From positions 1-9,103 of the forward strand of contig JAGWVZ010000114.1 of NCBI GenBank assembly GCA_018970625.1: a stretch of DNA of 9,103 nt, in the 5' to 3' direction. Source of the stretch: Myxococcales bacterium (lineage in GTDB: Bacteria; Myxococcota; Bradymonadia; REDH01). Under the pieces are notes generated by a model. The model had not been told where the DNA came from. It did not search any database and saw nothing but the letters and a program-made list of their open reading frames with translations. Below, piece after piece: positions 7,209 through 9,103 of the stretch. The position numbers and the translations under genes were made by a program. Each line of letters opens with the position of its first letter. Position 1 is the first letter of the stretch.

Positions 7209-7218
7209 CCGTCAACGC
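7202..7218. terminator. Perfect 8-bp palindrome between convergent genes, possible weak terminator
   Basis: GCGTTGAC-C-GTCAACGC spans the barrel stop codon (7206-7208) and would fold as a 7-bp stem with a 3-nt loop on either strand. It lies in the 51-nt gap between two convergent genes, where a two-way terminator is expected. No T-run follows on either strand, so it is not a classic intrinsic terminator and could instead be a protein-binding site. Confidence 0.35.
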
Positions 7219-7259
7219 GAGTCGTCGGCAAGCAGGGTGTGTGTCTGAATGGGGACCCA

Positions 7260-7805
7260 TCAGGGCGCAAACTTGAACAGCTTTCGTTGTAGAGAGCGAC
7301 GGTGAAGTCCGAGTCGCCGAGCGGCCTCGCTGATGTTCTGCCCGCAGTCGGAGAGAACCCGCTGAATGTGCTCCCACTCGACCTGCGCCAGCGTCTGGGG
7401 TTCGTAGTCCACCGACGGTGTCAGCACGGGATCGTTGACCCGCGTGAACGCCGCCAGAAGGGCGTCAGCGTCCACCGGTTTTGCCAGCACGTGGTGAGCG
7501 CCGAGCCGCATCGCATCGACGGCCGTCGCCATGCTGCCATAACCGGTGAGCAGGACGACGCGCGTCGCGGGGTCGAGCCGGCGAAGGTCACGGATCAAGG
7601 TCAGACCCGAATCTCCAGGCATGCGCAGATCGACGACCGCCCATTCCGGTGAGTCCTGTGCAGCGAGTAGCAGTCCAGTCTCGGCGTCCGCAGCCTGCCG
7701 GACATCGTAGCCGCGCTTTTGCAGCGCCCGCCCCATGCGCTCACGAAACCGGTCATCGTCGTCAACGAGGAGCACCGAGATGGCAGAGGCTGGGTCGGAG
7801 GTCAT
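7260..7805 (-). CDS. regA: RegA/PrrA-family redox response regulator
   Basis: Cytoplasmic transcription factor of 181 aa (Rhodobacter RegA is about 184). The receiver domain, about 9-122, has the acidic pocket DDDD (15-18), phospho-acceptor Asp59 in VVDLRMPG, Thr87 in LLTGYGSMATAV and Lys109 in AKP. A short linker leads to the Fis-type DNA-binding domain (about 140-181). Its EWEHIQRVL and NISEAARRLGLHRRSLQRKL are almost the RegA/PrrA/ActR signature, so the family assignment is strong. The chosen start is ATG (7803-7805). The longer start TTG at 7874 would add 23 residues that match nothing in the family, and that TTG is itself part of a good -35 hexamer. The gene follows the sensor gene by 92 nt, with a probable own promoter and operator in the gap. 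In studied bacteria this family controls respiration, carbon and nitrogen fixation and other redox-linked genes; targets here are unknown. Confidence 0.93.
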   Translation of the reverse strand: MTSDPASAISVLLVDDDDRFRERMGRALQKRGYDVRQAADAETGLLLAAQDSPEWAVVDLRMPGDSGLTLIRDLRRLDPATRVVLLTGYGSMATAVDAMRLGAHHVLAKPVDADALLAAFTRVNDPVLTPSVDYEPQTLAQVEWEHIQRVLSDCGQNISEAARRLGLHRRSLQRKLFKFAP

Positions 7806-7846
7806 GGCTGGGCTCGACAACAAGGCGGAATTTGGCGGCCGACGCA

Positions 7847-7874
7847 AGCATGCGACCAAAGGTACGACAGTCAA
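7847..7874 (-). promoter_or_regulatory. Predicted sigma70-type promoter of the response regulator gene
   Basis: On the minus strand TTGACT (7874-7869, 5 of 6 to consensus) is followed after 16 nt by CATGCT (7852-7847, 3 of 6, keeping A2 and T6). Transcription would start near 7840, leaving a leader of about 35 nt before ATG 7805. The weak -10 fits a promoter that needs an activator, and a dyad operator lies 7 nt upstream of the -35. Confidence 0.4.
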
Positions 7875-7881
7875 CCGGGGT

Positions 7882-7896
7882 GCGACATTGTGTCGC
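7882..7896. promoter_or_regulatory. Perfect dyad matching the RegR/RegA/PrrA box
   Basis: GCGACA-TTG-TGTCGC is an exact 6-bp inverted repeat with a 3-bp centre. It satisfies every fixed position of the 15-bp RegR box as I recall it, GNGRCRTTNNGNCGC. It lies one base beyond the sensor stop codon (7898-7900), upstream of the regulator gene, and ends 7 nt before the predicted -35. Its centre would be near -49 from the predicted start, a normal place for an activator. The encoded regulator has the RegA-type recognition helix, so autoregulation is the simplest reading. Confidence 0.7.
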
Positions 7897-7897
7897 G

Positions 7898-9103
7898 CTA
7901 CAGGGGAAGCACCACGGTAACAGTGGTTCCCGCGCCGGGCTCGGACTCGAAGCGCAGCTGTCCGCCCAGCTGACTGACCAGCGAACGCGCGATATAGACG
8001 CCGAGACCCATGCCCTGGCCGGCATCGCGCGTAGTAAAAAACGGCTCCCCGATGCGCTGCATGACGTCGGCGGGAATTCCGGGACCACAGTCGGTGATGG
8101 CAATCGTGACCGCTGGTCGAAGACCCATCAGCGGGTGCGTCGGCGGGAGCGAGTCGTTGGCGGAAACGCGCACGAGCACTGGGGTTGGGGCAGCCAGAAG
8201 TGCGTTGTTCAGCAGGCTCGTGAGCGCCCGGGACAGCGAACGAAGGGGCGCATGTAGCGCAATATCGGCAGACGAGAGATACTCGACGGCGACCCGCGAC
8301 GGTTCGATCGACTGCGCGGTCATGCGGGTGATGAGCTCGGTGACTCCTATTGACTCGGGTTGATCGAGGGTCGTCTGGCCGGCAGCGGCCGCCATGTCGT
8401 CGAGAATGGCGCGACAGCGGGCAATCTCGGATTGAATGAGGGTCACGTCTTCGTTCATGTCCGCAACTGCCGGAATTCCGTCTTGCAGGGCGTGCCGCAA
8501 CTCGGAGGCGGCGACAGCGACCGTGGCCAGTGGCGAGGCGAGTTCGTGGGCAGCTCCTGCCGCCAGGGTCGCGAGTGACTGCAGTCGTTCGCTGCGCGCG
8601 TTGCGGTCCTGTTCGATCTGCAAGGCGGCCTCGGCCGTGGCTCGCTCACGAACGATGCGACCGATGAAGTAGATCATGAACGCACCCGCCGTGGCGAACG
8701 CGAGCAACATGCCCTGCAGGTGAAGATTATGCAGCGGATCAGCGGGATCATGACCCGGACCATGTGAGTGCGCGTGCCCGGACGGTCCGCCCGAAACAGG
8801 GAATACGACGGGGGTCTGAGGGAGACTACCGCCCTGTTCATGTGCTGTTGCGGAGTGCCCCATGGAAAGTCCAGGGACAGGAAAATGAACGGGAAAAATG
8901 AGCGCGTAGCCGACAATCGAGGCCACGCAGGCGGCCCACGCCCAAATTGGCCGAAGGAGAACAGCCGCGAGGACCACGTGAACGAGATAGAAGACGCTGA
9001 AGGGGTTTGCCGGACCACCCGCTGCAGCGAGCAAGAGGGTCAGAATGGCGATATCGAGCAACATGACGATGCCGAAGATGGCATCGTATTCGGGTTCATC
9101 CGC
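7898..9103 (-). CDS. regB: RegB/PrrB-family redox sensor histidine kinase (5' partial)
   Basis: Inner-membrane sensor that phosphorylates the neighbouring RegA-type regulator. ATG 9064 would give 388 aa, but the frame stays open to the right edge and its 13 extra codons run straight into the membrane region. RegB proteins have further helices before this point, so the true start lies outside the window. Numbered from ATG 9064: GGPANPF (16-22) is the RegB quinone-site heptapeptide GGxxNPF. Helices span about 23-57, then comes a His-rich loop (60-115). LHLQGM leads into the last helix (about 116-136). The H-box AAHELASPLATV holds His173, and Cys217 in RCRAIL matches the redox-active Cys of RegB. 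The ATPase domain shows LLNNALLAA, DCGPGIP (325-331) and GEPFFTTRDAGQGMGLGVYIA. The classic H-box is AAHELGTPLATI, so G-T is A-S here. In studied members reduced electron-transport conditions turn the kinase on; the cue here is inferred. Confidence 0.93.
   Translation of the reverse strand, partial: ADEPEYDAIFGIVMLLDIAILTLLLAAAGGPANPFSVFYLVHVVLAAVLLRPIWAWAACVASIVGYALIFPVHFPVPGLSMGHSATAHEQGGSLPQTPVVFPVSGGPSGHAHSHGPGHDPADPLHNLHLQGMLLAFATAGAFMIYFIGRIVRERATAEAALQIEQDRNARSERLQSLATLAAGAAHELASPLATVAVAASELRHALQDGIPAVADMNEDVTLIQSEIARCRAILDDMAAAAGQTTLDQPESIGVTELITRMTAQSIEPSRVAVEYLSSADIALHAPLRSLSRALTSLLNNALLAAPTPVLVRVSANDSLPPTHPLMGLRPAVTIAITDCGPGIPADVMQRIGEPFFTTRDAGQGMGLGVYIARSLVSQLGGQLRFESEPGAGTTVTVVLPL
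8720..8887 (-). other. His-rich loop in the sensor kinase
   Basis: Codes for residues 60-115 of the sensor (from ATG 9064), between two membrane helices and probably periplasmic. It holds nine histidines: 60, 70, 75, 97, 99, 101, 105, 112 and 115. The cluster GHAHSHGPGH is metal-binding in style. Some RegB relatives have a His or two before the LHL-x-GM start of the last helix, but this loop is much longer and richer. Metal or heme binding is a guess from composition. Confidence 0.55.
8999..9019 (-). other. RegB quinone-site motif GGPANPF
   Basis: Codes for GGPANPF between two membrane helices of the sensor. The GGxxNPF heptapeptide is conserved in RegB/PrrB/ActS kinases and, in Rhodobacter, contributes to ubiquinone sensing. 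It is the best single marker separating this kinase from ordinary sensors. Confidence 0.85.

Noticed and set aside
7806..7874. Longer TTG start for the response regulator
   Set aside because: The 23 added residues match nothing in the RegA family, and this TTG is part of the predicted -35 hexamer.
7649..8257. Plus-strand open frame (202 aa) opposite the sensor and regulator genes
   Set aside because: It is antisense to two well-supported genes and crosses their operator; its composition is shadow-like.
1..9103. tRNA, rRNA, CRISPR arrays, insertion sequences, riboswitches
   Set aside because: I saw no array-like repeats, transposase motifs or RNA gene signatures by eye; almost all of the window is protein-coding.

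Overview
The window reads like a chromosomal segment of a GC-rich (about 60% by eye) Gram-negative bacterium of the former Deltaproteobacteria, most likely Myxococcota or a relative such as Bradymonadia. This placement is inference. It rests on the gene order cdaA-ybbR-glmM-pdxJ-nnr, on a lipoprotein with a cysteine-spaced EGF-like segment, and on a C-terminal 'GC + hydrophobic helix + Arg cluster' tail that resembles MYXO-CTERM. I see no mobile elements, RNA genes or CRISPR.

Left part (1-5500, + strand): a tightly packed housekeeping operon. It encodes the membrane diadenylate cyclase CdaA (5' end cut by the window), its YbbR/CdaR partner (start overlaps the cdaA stop), phosphoglucosamine mutase GlmM, pyridoxine 5'-phosphate synthase PdxJ, and the bifunctional NAD(P)HX repair enzyme Nnr. 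The theme is cell-envelope precursor supply and its c-di-AMP control, joined to cofactor synthesis and repair. The acpS and tsaE genes that often sit beside pdxJ and nnr in related operons are absent here.

Middle (about 5553-7208, + strand): one long open frame that looks like two proteins. First comes a lipoprotein with a Cys-rich segment and a MYXO-CTERM-like tail. A second complete signal peptide and a small predicted outer-membrane beta-barrel follow in the same frame. A TGATG stop/start overlap lies exactly at the second start but in the +1 frame, so one extra base between 6603 and 6640 would explain the fusion.

Right part (7260-9103, - strand, convergent): a sensor kinase and response regulator that match the RegB/RegA (PrrBA, ActSR, RegSR, RoxSR) redox system. 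The kinase has the GGxxNPF quinone-site motif, a RegB-like H-box and the conserved Cys. The regulator has the RegA Fis-type helix-turn-helix. Between the two genes lies a perfect 15-bp dyad, GCGACATTGTGTCGC. It fits the RegR-box consensus as I remember it and sits just upstream of a plausible promoter for the regulator gene, which suggests autoregulation. The kinase also has an unusual His-rich loop before its last membrane helix. Its true start is beyond the right edge.
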